This document shows positions 1-5,282 of a stretch of DNA of 5,282 nt, piece after piece; within the stretch, counting starts at the first letter, position 1; each line of letters begins with the position of its first letter. The notes under the pieces are model-generated. The model had not been told where the DNA came from. It saw only the letters and a program-made list of their open reading frames with translations, and did no database searches. The DNA lies in assembly GCA_013205585.1 (NCBI GenBank), contig JABMML010000206.1, positions 1 to 5,282 of the forward strand, written 5' to 3'. This DNA is from Chitinophagaceae bacterium (GTDB lineage Bacteria > Bacteroidota > Bacteroidia > Chitinophagales > Chitinophagaceae). The position numbers and the translations under genes were made by a program.

Positions 1-21
1 ACGAATTTATAAGAGTTGACT

Positions 22-41
22 TTAATAGAAATTAATAGAAA
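22..41. repeat. 10-bp tandem direct repeat upstream of trxA
   Basis: The unit TTAATAGAAA occurs twice head to tail (22-31 and 32-41), ending 23 nt before the trxA start codon. The repeat is exact. It lies where a promoter or 5' leader would be, so it could be a protein-binding site, but in DNA this AT-rich it may be chance. No TAnnTTTG box is visible in bases 1-64, so the trxA promoter is either divergent or beyond the left edge. No upstream gene can be recognised in this stretch. Confidence 0.45.
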
Positions 42-64
42 CCTAACAATATAAAAATATAAAT

Positions 65-382
65 ATGAGTTTAGAATTTACAGACGCTAATTTTCAGACC
101 ACCGTTATGGAAAGCGACAAATTAACAGTAATTGATTTTTGGGCAGAATGGTGTGGTCCTTGCAGAGCTATTGGGCCAGTTATTGAAGAACTAGCTACTG
201 AATATGCAGGTAAAGTAAACATAGGAAAAGTAAATGTGGATGTGAATCCTACACTAAGTATGAACTTTGGTATTACTTCTATCCCAGCTATCTTATTCGT
301 AAAAGGTGGTCAAGTAGTAGACAAGCAAATTGGTGCAGTACCTAAGTCGGTATTAGACAAGAAAATACAATCACATTTGTAG
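65..382 (+). CDS. trxA: Thioredoxin
   Basis: This is a complete 105-residue thioredoxin, the usual length for the bacterial TrxA family. It is a cytosolic dithiol-disulfide oxidoreductase that passes electrons from thioredoxin reductase to proteins such as ribonucleotide reductase and peroxiredoxins. The active site WCGPC is at residues 29-33 (Cys30, Cys33). The buried acidic residue is Asp24, the paired Lys is Lys55, and the cis-proline is Pro74 in the segment GITSIPA. The beta strand after it (AILFVKGG) and the C-terminal helix are intact. There is no signal peptide or membrane segment, so this is not a TlpA/ResA-type exported form. The start is the only sensible ATG and gives the standard N-terminus; no Shine-Dalgarno sequence is seen, which is common in Bacteroidota. 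A strong terminator follows 25 nt after the stop, suggesting a monocistronic unit or the end of one. Confidence 0.97.
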   Translation: MSLEFTDANFQTTVMESDKLTVIDFWAEWCGPCRAIGPVIEELATEYAGKVNIGKVNVDVNPTLSMNFGITSIPAILFVKGGQVVDKQIGAVPKSVLDKKIQSHL

Positions 383-406
383 TTGAACTGCACATAAGAC
401 GAATTT

Positions 407-438
407 AAAAAATAGGCCTAGTTTGCCTATTTTTTTTT
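407..438 (+). terminator. Intrinsic (rho-independent) terminator after trxA
   Basis: An 11-bp perfect stem is formed by 407-417 (ending AATAGGC) and 425-435 (starting GCCTATT), with a 7-nt loop CTAGTTT. A run of eight T follows from 431, partly inside the stem. The run of A on the left arm means it could also work on the - strand, but no gene is seen that would need this. It separates trxA from the nucleoside transporter gene. Confidence 0.85.
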
Positions 439-451
439 ATCTTCCTATCTC

Positions 452-457
452 AAAGGA
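452..457 (+). promoter_or_regulatory. Shine-Dalgarno-like site of the nucleoside transporter
   Basis: AAAGGA lies 6 nt before the ATG at 464. It supports that ATG as the start. It stands out because the other confident genes here (trxA, mqnE and the serine hydrolase) show no such purine-rich site. No TAnnTTTG box was found between the trxA terminator and this gene, so its promoter is not identified. Confidence 0.5.
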
Positions 458-463
458 ATAACT

Positions 464-1726
464 ATGGAAAGATTTCAAGGGCTAATTGGTATCGTCATCA
501 TTTTAATGATTGCATTTCTATTCTCCAATAACAAGAAGAATATCAATTACCGATTAGTGGGAAGTGGTTTATTACTTCAATTAACCATTGGCTTTCTCAT
601 TTTGAAAATTCCAGCAGTGACCAGCTTTTTCCAATTATTAGGAAGAGGCATGGGTAAAATTGAACAATTCGCCCGGGCAGGTGCGGCATTCGTATATAGT
701 GGTGTGGCCGCCACAACGCCTACCGGTGTGGCCGATTTTGCCAACGGTGGTTTTGTATTTGCTTTTAATGTAACAGCTACTATTATATTAGTATGTGTAC
801 TCGTTGCTTTATTTTATCATTTTGGTATTATGCAAAGAATTGTAGCAGTAGTTGCCAAGGCTATGAATTTTATTATGCGTGTAAGTGGCGCGGAAGCATT
901 AAGCAATGTGGCCAGCGCCTTTGTGGGACAGGTAGAAGCGCAAATTATGATTCGCCCTTATTTAGCGACAATGACTAAAAGTGAAATACTAGCCAGTATG
1001 AGCGGAAGCTTGGCTTGTATTGCAGGTGGTATATTAATAGTATATGCAAATATGGGTGCACAAGCCGGTATGGACTTAGCCCCTAAATTAATTACAGCAA
1101 GTTTAATGGCAGCCCCTGGCGCACTTGTGATTGCAAAAATTGTTTTCCCTGAAACAGAAGTTTCTCAAACCATGGGAAAGGTTACACTAGAAGTAAAAAG
1201 TCAATACAGCAATACCATTGACGCTATTACACATGGCGCAGGCGATGGTTTTAAATTAGCCATGAACGTCATTGCCATGTTAATTGGTTTTATTGCTTTA
1301 ATTGCAATGATTGACTGGTGTATGCTTTCTATTGGACATTTATTCAATCCTAATTTGCATTTAAGCTTGAACTTTCTATTTGGTAAATTATTTTATCCAA
1401 TGGCTTGGGCCATGGGTATTCCTACTGCCGATATTCAAAACGCAGCTACCTTACTTGGACAAAAATTAACCATCAATGAATTTGTGGCTTTTAAAAGTTT
1501 AACAAGTAAGGTGGTTCCTATTGTTACCGAAAAAGGTTTGCTTATTGTAAGTATTGCTATTTGTGGCTTTGCCAATTTTAGCAGCGTGGGTATGCTTATT
1601 GGTGGCATTAGCGAAATGGCTCCTAACCGTCGCAAGGACTTAGCCGAGCTAGGCTTGAAAGCACTTCTTTGTGGAACCCTTGCCTCCTATTTATCTGCAA
1701 GCATTGCAGGTATTTTAATAGGTTAA
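464..1726 (+). CDS. nupC: Concentrative nucleoside transporter (CNT/NupC family)
   Basis: This 420-residue polytopic inner-membrane protein belongs to the concentrative nucleoside transporter family, which imports nucleosides with Na+ or H+. The length is close to that of bacterial members such as Vibrio cholerae CNT. Family landmarks are in order: N-terminal hydrophobic helices (about 6-20 and 31-47), the HP1 motif GQVEAQIMIRPYL starting at Gly155 with Gln156 and Glu158, a GAGDGFKLAMNVIAMLIGF segment in the second half, and the C-terminal ANFSSVG motif with Asn371 and Ser374, followed by GGISEMAPNRRKDL and a last hydrophobic helix. Gln, Glu, Asn and Ser at these places bind base and ribose in the known structures. 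The residue between Gln156 and Glu158 is Val, where Thr or Ser is usual, so the substrate range may differ. Substrate and coupling ion cannot be read from sequence. It stands between a terminator and the mqnE promoter region, so it may be transcribed alone. Confidence 0.93.
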   Translation: MERFQGLIGIVIILMIAFLFSNNKKNINYRLVGSGLLLQLTIGFLILKIPAVTSFFQLLGRGMGKIEQFARAGAAFVYSGVAATTPTGVADFANGGFVFAFNVTATIILVCVLVALFYHFGIMQRIVAVVAKAMNFIMRVSGAEALSNVASAFVGQVEAQIMIRPYLATMTKSEILASMSGSLACIAGGILIVYANMGAQAGMDLAPKLITASLMAAPGALVIAKIVFPETEVSQTMGKVTLEVKSQYSNTIDAITHGAGDGFKLAMNVIAMLIGFIALIAMIDWCMLSIGHLFNPNLHLSLNFLFGKLFYPMAWAMGIPTADIQNAATLLGQKLTINEFVAFKSLTSKVVPIVTEKGLLIVSIAICGFANFSSVGMLIGGISEMAPNRRKDLAELGLKALLCGTLASYLSASIAGILIG

Positions 1727-1787
1727 CGATAAAAATAATATGACTTTTATTAGTTCATTTTAACACCATAATTATTCAGATAATTGG

Positions 1788-1795
1788 TAGCTTTG
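1788..1795 (+). promoter_or_regulatory. Candidate Bacteroidota -7 promoter box for mqnE
   Basis: TAGCTTTG matches TAnnTTTG, the -7 consensus of the Bacteroidota primary sigma factor, at all six defined bases. Transcription would begin a few bases downstream, near 1799, giving only a very short leader before the ATG at 1806 or the one at 1815. No TTG or TTTG was seen at the expected -33 distance. The rest of the 79-nt gap (1727-1805) is AT-rich with no convincing terminator for the upstream gene. Confidence 0.55.
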
Positions 1796-1805
1796 CAGTC
1801 TAAAT

Positions 1806-2960
1806 ATGTGGACTATGGGTAGAGCTAATATCGAAATCATTATTGCTTCAGAAAAAGACAATCTCTTACAAAAAATAGGAAATAAAGTTATTCATAACGA
1901 ACGTATTAGTTTTGATGAAGGCGTTTATTTATTTGAAAAAGCATCACTTCCTTATGTTGGTGCTTTAGCGAATTGGAAAAGAGAATCTTTACACGGCGAT
2001 ACGACTTACTTTAATAAGAACTTTCATATTGAACCTACTAATGTTTGCGTTTTCTCTTGCAAATTTTGTTCTTACTCAAAATTATACGCGCATAAAGAAG
2101 AAGGTTGGGAACTCACCATCGATCAAATGATGGACATTGTAAAATCATACGATGGCAAACCCGTCACCGAAGTGCATATTGTAGGTGGCGTGCATCCTAA
2201 ATTAACTTTAGCGTTTTTTATTAGTTTATTAAAAGCCATTAAAGCGCATCGTCCTGAATTACATATCAAAGGCTTTACCCCTGTTGAATTGGATTACATG
2301 TTCCGTAAAGCAAATCTAAGTACCGAAGAAGGTATGAAACGAGCGCAGGAAGCAGGACTTGATTCTTTACCAGGTGGAGGCGCTGAAATTTTTCATCCAG
2401 ACATTAGAAATATTATTTGTGCCGATAAAGCTACTGGTGATGAGTGGTTGCATATTCATAGAACTGCGCATAATTTAGGCATGCATAGTAATGCTACTTT
2501 ATTATATGGTCATATTGAAAAGGCAGAACACCGAATTGATCATATGGAAAGGTTAAGACAGCTTCAAGATGAAACCAAGGGCTTTAATACTTTCATTCCA
2601 TTGAAATTTAGAAATAAGGACAATGACATGCATGATGTTCCAGAATCTACCATGGCCAATGATTTAAAAATGTACGCGATATCTCGTTTGTACTTAGATA
2701 ATTTCCCGCATGTGAAAGCCTATTGGCCCATGCTAGGTCGTGAAATTGCACAACTTACTTTAAGCTATGGTGTAAATGATATCGACGGCACTATTGACGA
2801 TACCACTAAAATTTATTCAATGGCAGGTAGTGAAGAACAAAACCCAGTCATGACAACAGAAGAATTAGTACGCTTAATTAAACAAGCCCATCGTAAGCCA
2901 GTTGAAAGAGGCACATTATACAATGTGATACAAGACTATTCTTTAGTAGAGATGGACTAA
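1806..2960 (+). CDS. mqnE: Aminofutalosine synthase MqnE (radical SAM)
   Basis: This cytosolic [4Fe-4S] radical SAM enzyme joins 3-[(1-carboxyvinyl)oxy]benzoate to the adenosyl part of SAM, giving 6-amino-6-deoxyfutalosine in the futalosine pathway to menaquinone. The 384 residues fit the family. The cluster motif CX3CX2C is Cys81, Cys85 and Cys88, within TNVCVFSCKFCSYSK. It is followed by VGGVHPK (126-132), the LPGGGAEIF block (188-196), and SNATLLYGHIE (228-238) leading into EHRIDHMERLRQLQDET. This set of motifs favours MqnE over its relatives MqnC and CofG/CofH. The protein looks complete, including the C-terminal GTLYNVI segment. The start is uncertain: ATG at 1806 (MWTMGRAN) or ATG at 1815 (MGRAN); neither has a Shine-Dalgarno site. 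No other futalosine gene (mqnA, B, C, D) is in the window, so the pathway is scattered or lies outside it. Confidence 0.92.
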   Translation: MWTMGRANIEIIIASEKDNLLQKIGNKVIHNERISFDEGVYLFEKASLPYVGALANWKRESLHGDTTYFNKNFHIEPTNVCVFSCKFCSYSKLYAHKEEGWELTIDQMMDIVKSYDGKPVTEVHIVGGVHPKLTLAFFISLLKAIKAHRPELHIKGFTPVELDYMFRKANLSTEEGMKRAQEAGLDSLPGGGAEIFHPDIRNIICADKATGDEWLHIHRTAHNLGMHSNATLLYGHIEKAEHRIDHMERLRQLQDETKGFNTFIPLKFRNKDNDMHDVPESTMANDLKMYAISRLYLDNFPHVKAYWPMLGREIAQLTLSYGVNDIDGTIDDTTKIYSMAGSEEQNPVMTTEELVRLIKQAHRKPVERGTLYNVIQDYSLVEMD

Positions 2961-2976
2961 TTCAATTCAGATTCTT

Positions 2977-2984
2977 TACATTTG
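2977..2984 (+). promoter_or_regulatory. Candidate Bacteroidota -7 promoter box for the serine hydrolase
   Basis: TACATTTG matches TAnnTTTG at all six defined bases and ends 3 nt before the ATG at 2988. With the usual spacing, transcription would start at or very near that ATG, giving a leaderless message. A -33 TTG/TTTG is not seen, since this region is the end of mqnE. The last three bases of the box (2982-2984, TTG) could be misread as an alternative start codon. Confidence 0.5.
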
Positions 2985-2987
2985 AAT

Positions 2988-4229
2988 ATGAAATTTACCA
3001 GCATTATAAGCGGTCTACTTTTATTTGCACTTAATTCTATAGCGCAAGCCGATGCCAATTTGCTTGAAAAATTAATGCAGCAAAAACCAGCTCAATTTGG
3101 TAAAATTCTTGCTAACCCTAACGAATACCGTCTTCAAATTTTATATACTCAAATTAATAGAGATAAAAACAATGTCCCCCATTTCAAAGAGTATAGTTAC
3201 AGGCTTAATTCTAAAGAATATTTTTACCCAGCCAGTACCGTTAAAATGCCCTTGGCTTTTTTAGCATTAGAGAAAATTAATAATTTAAAATTGAAGGGGT
3301 TAATAAAGTCTACACTCATGGTTTACGATAGTGTAGCAGATAGACAAGAACAAATTTATAATAACCCTTACTCTATTAATGGCAAACAAAATATTGAACA
3401 GGCTGTTAAAGAAATATTTTTAGTAAGTGATAATAATGCAGCCAATAGGTTATTTGAATTTATCACACCACATACAGTGCACGAGCAATTGGCTAAGAAA
3501 GGCTATAAAGATGTTTATATCAGAAACCGATTAGAGTTAGGTAGGACAGCCAAAGAAAACAGAAGCACCCAATCCATTGACTTTTATAATGAGCAAGGAA
3601 AAATAATTTATCATCAGCCTGCTGCATTTAATAAAGACAGCCTTCCTTATTACAATGCCTTTATAGGCAATGGTTATATAAACAATCAAGATTCACTTAT
3701 CAAAGGCCCTTTAAATTTTTCGGAAAAAAATAGAATTTATCTAAGCGACCTTACTCATATTTTAAAATCGGTTTTATTCTTTGATCAAACACCCCCTTCT
3801 CAAAGATTTAATTTAACCACTGAGGATAGAAAGTTTTTATTGCATTATATGCATACTTTACCTAACGAATCGCAATATCCTACTTATGACACGGCTAATT
3901 ACTGGCCAGGGTATTGTAAGTTTTTCTACACAGGTTCGGAGAAAGGCCCCTTCCCATCCAATATTAAAATATTCAATAAAGTAGGTGACGCCTATGGCTT
4001 TCTATTAGATATTGCCTATGTGATGGATCCAGAAAAAAAGATTGAGTTTATGTTAAGTGCCGTTATCTATTGCAATAGCGATGGCATTATCAACGATAGT
4101 ATGTATGACTATGATTCAGTGGGCTACCCCTTTTATAAAAACTTAGGCCAGTTAATTTACAACTACGAGCTTCAACGCAAAAAAGCTTTTCTCCCTAATT
4201 TTGCCCCATTGCTTGAGGCTGCCAAATAG
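2988..4229 (+). CDS. Exported serine hydrolase, beta-lactamase/PBP-like fold
   Basis: This is a 413-residue protein from the ATG; an in-frame TTG at 2982 adds two residues but belongs to a promoter-like box, so ATG is preferred. Residues 1-21 look like a Sec signal peptide (MK, hydrophobic core, then AQA before Asp), with no lipobox Cys, so the mature protein is probably periplasmic. All three active-site motifs of serine beta-lactamases and penicillin-binding proteins are present: SxxK as STVK (Ser83, Lys86), SDN (147-149), and KVG (331-333) in place of KTG. The spacing to the SDN motif is class A-like, but SDN to KVG is about 184 residues where about 100 is normal, so roughly 80 residues are inserted. 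A class A deacylation motif (ExxLN) is not clear. It may be a peptidoglycan- or ester-acting hydrolase; I see no reason to call it a resistance enzyme. It starts 27 nt after mqnE with no evident functional link. Confidence 0.85.
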   Translation: MKFTSIISGLLLFALNSIAQADANLLEKLMQQKPAQFGKILANPNEYRLQILYTQINRDKNNVPHFKEYSYRLNSKEYFYPASTVKMPLAFLALEKINNLKLKGLIKSTLMVYDSVADRQEQIYNNPYSINGKQNIEQAVKEIFLVSDNNAANRLFEFITPHTVHEQLAKKGYKDVYIRNRLELGRTAKENRSTQSIDFYNEQGKIIYHQPAAFNKDSLPYYNAFIGNGYINNQDSLIKGPLNFSEKNRIYLSDLTHILKSVLFFDQTPPSQRFNLTTEDRKFLLHYMHTLPNESQYPTYDTANYWPGYCKFFYTGSEKGPFPSNIKIFNKVGDAYGFLLDIAYVMDPEKKIEFMLSAVIYCNSDGIINDSMYDYDSVGYPFYKNLGQLIYNYELQRKKAFLPNFAPLLEAAK

Positions 4230-4284
4230 ATGTTAATAGAAAGGGAATAATTTATGGGTATTCAAGGTCTAAAACTTACGTCTG

Positions 4285-4302
4285 TTTGCGATTTATTTGC
4301 GA
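4285..4302 (+). repeat. Pair of TTTGCGA direct repeats before the aminotransferase
   Basis: TTTGCGA occurs at 4285-4291 and again at 4296-4302, 11 bp apart, about one helical turn. Such phasing suits a dimeric DNA-binding protein, but two 7-mers alone do not prove an operator. The second copy overlaps the left arm of the inverted repeat at 4293-4320 and a weak -7-like box (TTTATTTG, 4292-4299, one mismatch to TAnnTTTG). Confidence 0.35.
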
Positions 4303-4320
4303 AATTCGTATTTCAAATAA
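4293..4320 (+). promoter_or_regulatory. Inverted repeat just upstream of the aminotransferase start
   Basis: TTATTTG (4293-4299) and CAAATAA (4314-4320) are perfect inverted copies around a 14-nt centre, which itself begins with the palindrome CGAAATTCG (4300-4308). An outer GC/GC pair (4288-4289 with 4321-4322) extends it across a 3-nt bulge. It ends 6 nt before the ATG at 4327. It could be an operator or an mRNA hairpin over the ribosome-landing region. No T-run follows, so it is not a terminator. Confidence 0.4.
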
Positions 4321-4326
4321 GCAATC

Positions 4327-5282
4327 ATGATATTATCTTCTCTATTAAACAGATTCAGTGAGCCAGAAACCTTAAAAATGGCCAAATTAGGCCGCGAACT
4401 AAGAGCGCAAGGCAAAGATGTAATTGACTTAAGTTTGGGTGAACCTGACTTCGATACTCCTCAACATATAAAAGATGCCGCTATTAAGGCTATCAACGAT
4501 AACTGGTCTCACTATACGCCCGTAGCTGGCTTTGCCGATTTAAGAGAAGCGGTTTGCAGTAAATTAAAACGCGATAATAATTTAGACTATAAAGCAGAAA
4601 ATATTATTACTTCTACCGGCGCCAAACAAAGTTTGGCCAATGCCATTTTAGCCTTGGTAGACGATGGCGATGAAGTAATCATTCCTACTCCATACTGGGT
4701 AACTTATTCTGAATTAGTAAAAATTGCTAGAGGTAAAGTAGTAGAAATTAGAAGTACTGTAGAAGATGGTTTTAAAGTAAGTCCTGCGCAAGTAGAGGCT
4801 GCCATTACTTCAAGAACTAAAGTTTTTATGTTCTCTTCACCAAATAACCCATCAGGTGCAGTGTATAATAAAGCTGAATTAGAAGCACTTGCCAATTTAT
4901 TTAAAAAATATCCTGGCATTACTATATTATCGGATGAAATTTATGAGTACATCAATTTTGAAGGCAAGCATGAAAGCATTGCACAATTTGATGCCATTAA
5001 GGATCAAATAATTGTTATTAACGGATTAAGTAAAGGTTTTGCCATGACTGGCTGGCGTTTAGGCTATACAGCATCAAGTGTTGAATTAGCAAAGGCCATG
5101 GAAAAATTACAAGGTCAATTTACTTCAGGCACTTGTAGTATTACACAAAAAGCAGCAGTCACTGCTTTGGTGGGCGATTTAAAACCTTCTATTGAAATGA
5201 CGGAAGAGTTTACGCGTCGTCGTGTAAAAACATTAGCGCTAGTAAACGATATTCCTGGCTTTAAATGCTTTGCGCCTCAAGG
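4327..5282 (+). CDS. aspC: Class I PLP aminotransferase, aspartate type (partial, 3' end missing)
   Basis: The frame is open from the ATG to the window edge: 318 codons plus two bases of a protein that usually has about 390-400. It is a cytosolic fold-type I PLP enzyme that most likely exchanges amino groups between aspartate and 2-oxoglutarate. The N-terminal LSLGEPDFDTP block (31-41) is typical. PLP contacts are Asn174 (in SSPNNPSGA), Asp203 and Tyr206 (SDEIYEY), the Schiff-base Lys236 and Arg244 (SKGFAMTGWRLGY). Lys100 in TGAKQSL matches the lysine that Thermus-type (subgroup Ib) aspartate aminotransferases use to hold the distal carboxylate, which favours an aspartate, possibly also prephenate, substrate. 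The C-terminal substrate-binding Arg lies beyond the window. The start is set by the family N-terminus; there is no Shine-Dalgarno site, but an inverted repeat ends 6 nt upstream. The 97-nt gap after the serine hydrolase leaves room for its own promoter. Confidence 0.92.
   Translation, partial: MILSSLLNRFSEPETLKMAKLGRELRAQGKDVIDLSLGEPDFDTPQHIKDAAIKAINDNWSHYTPVAGFADLREAVCSKLKRDNNLDYKAENIITSTGAKQSLANAILALVDDGDEVIIPTPYWVTYSELVKIARGKVVEIRSTVEDGFKVSPAQVEAAITSRTKVFMFSSPNNPSGAVYNKAELEALANLFKKYPGITILSDEIYEYINFEGKHESIAQFDAIKDQIIVINGLSKGFAMTGWRLGYTASSVELAKAMEKLQGQFTSGTCSITQKAAVTALVGDLKPSIEMTEEFTRRRVKTLALVNDIPGFKCFAPQ

Larger units (their letters stand above)
4254..4361 (+). other. Possible 35-codon upstream ORF overlapping the aminotransferase start
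   Basis: An ATG at 4254 opens a 35-codon frame ending at TGA 4359-4361, so it covers the aminotransferase ATG at 4327 in another frame. AGAAAGG at 4238-4244, a good Shine-Dalgarno match, lies 9 nt before it. The peptide (MGIQGLKLTSVCDLFAKFVF...) matches no family I recognise. It may be chance; if translated, it could affect initiation of the downstream gene. Confidence 0.15.

Noticed and set aside
1..407. The 9-mer ACGAATTTA at 1-9 and again at 399-407, flanking trxA
   Set aside because: Tempting as flanking repeats of an inserted unit, but trxA is a normal core gene, the match is short and AT-rich, and nothing else suggests insertion.
793..978. A 61-codon + strand frame inside the transporter gene
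   Set aside because: It lies in another frame of a clear CNT gene, is Cys- and Tyr-rich in the way of out-of-frame reading, and has no initiation signal or family resemblance.
1435..1635. A 66-codon - strand frame inside the transporter gene
   Set aside because: Antisense shadow of the conserved CNT C-terminal region; no promoter or ribosome site seen on that strand.
1729..1750. ATAAAA ... TTTTAT possible hairpin after the transporter gene
   Set aside because: The stem is six A-T pairs only, with no G-C pairs and no following T-run, so it is not a credible terminator.
2988..4229. Calling the serine hydrolase an antibiotic-resistance beta-lactamase
   Set aside because: It has the fold's motifs, but KVG, the long insertion and the lack of a clear ExxLN deacylation motif do not support that function.
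4704..4919. A 71-codon - strand frame inside the aminotransferase gene
   Set aside because: Antisense shadow of the conserved PLP-enzyme core; its sequence matches no family I recognise.
1..5282. A new multi-gene system such as defence, mobile or biosynthetic island
   Set aside because: All five genes fall in well-known families, four of them housekeeping or metabolic; there are no transposase, integrase, toxin, nuclease or CRISPR signatures and no obvious change in base composition.

Overview
The window is an ordinary stretch of chromosome carrying five genes, all on the + strand: thioredoxin, a concentrative nucleoside transporter, the radical-SAM menaquinone enzyme MqnE, an exported serine hydrolase with the penicillin-binding/beta-lactamase fold, and the first 318 codons of a class I aspartate-type aminotransferase that runs off the right edge. 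The DNA is AT-rich. Two of the starts have a perfect TAnnTTTG box just upstream, which is the -7 promoter element typical of Bacteroidota. The protein sequences also fit Bacteroidota, perhaps Chitinophagales or a relative using the futalosine route to menaquinone. That placement is inferred from style and not proven.

Layout. Bases 1-64 are an AT-rich leader with a 10-bp tandem repeat. trxA (65-382) is followed by a strong intrinsic terminator (407-438), so it is probably its own transcription unit. A nupC-type transporter (464-1726) follows, with a Shine-Dalgarno-like AAAGGA. A 79-nt AT-rich gap holds a TAnnTTTG box just before mqnE (1806-2960). After 27 nt, with another TAnnTTTG box, comes the serine hydrolase (ATG at 2988, stop at 4229). 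The next gap (4230-4326) holds an inverted repeat, a pair of 7-bp direct repeats and a possible 35-codon upstream ORF, and leads into the aminotransferase (4327 to the edge). No gap exceeds 300 bases.

The genes do not form one obvious pathway. Thioredoxin is a cytosolic disulfide reductase, the transporter imports nucleosides, MqnE makes aminofutalosine for menaquinone, the serine hydrolase acts outside the cytoplasm, and the aminotransferase serves amino-acid metabolism. Their shared strand and short gaps suggest co-orientation and perhaps partial read-through, but terminator and promoter signals argue for several units.

I found no mobile element, CRISPR array, RNA gene or convincing new multi-gene system. 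The points most worth a second look are the large insertion and KVG triad in the serine hydrolase, its apparently leaderless start, the Val in the transporter's usual Gln-Thr/Ser-Glu motif, and the structured leader before the aminotransferase.
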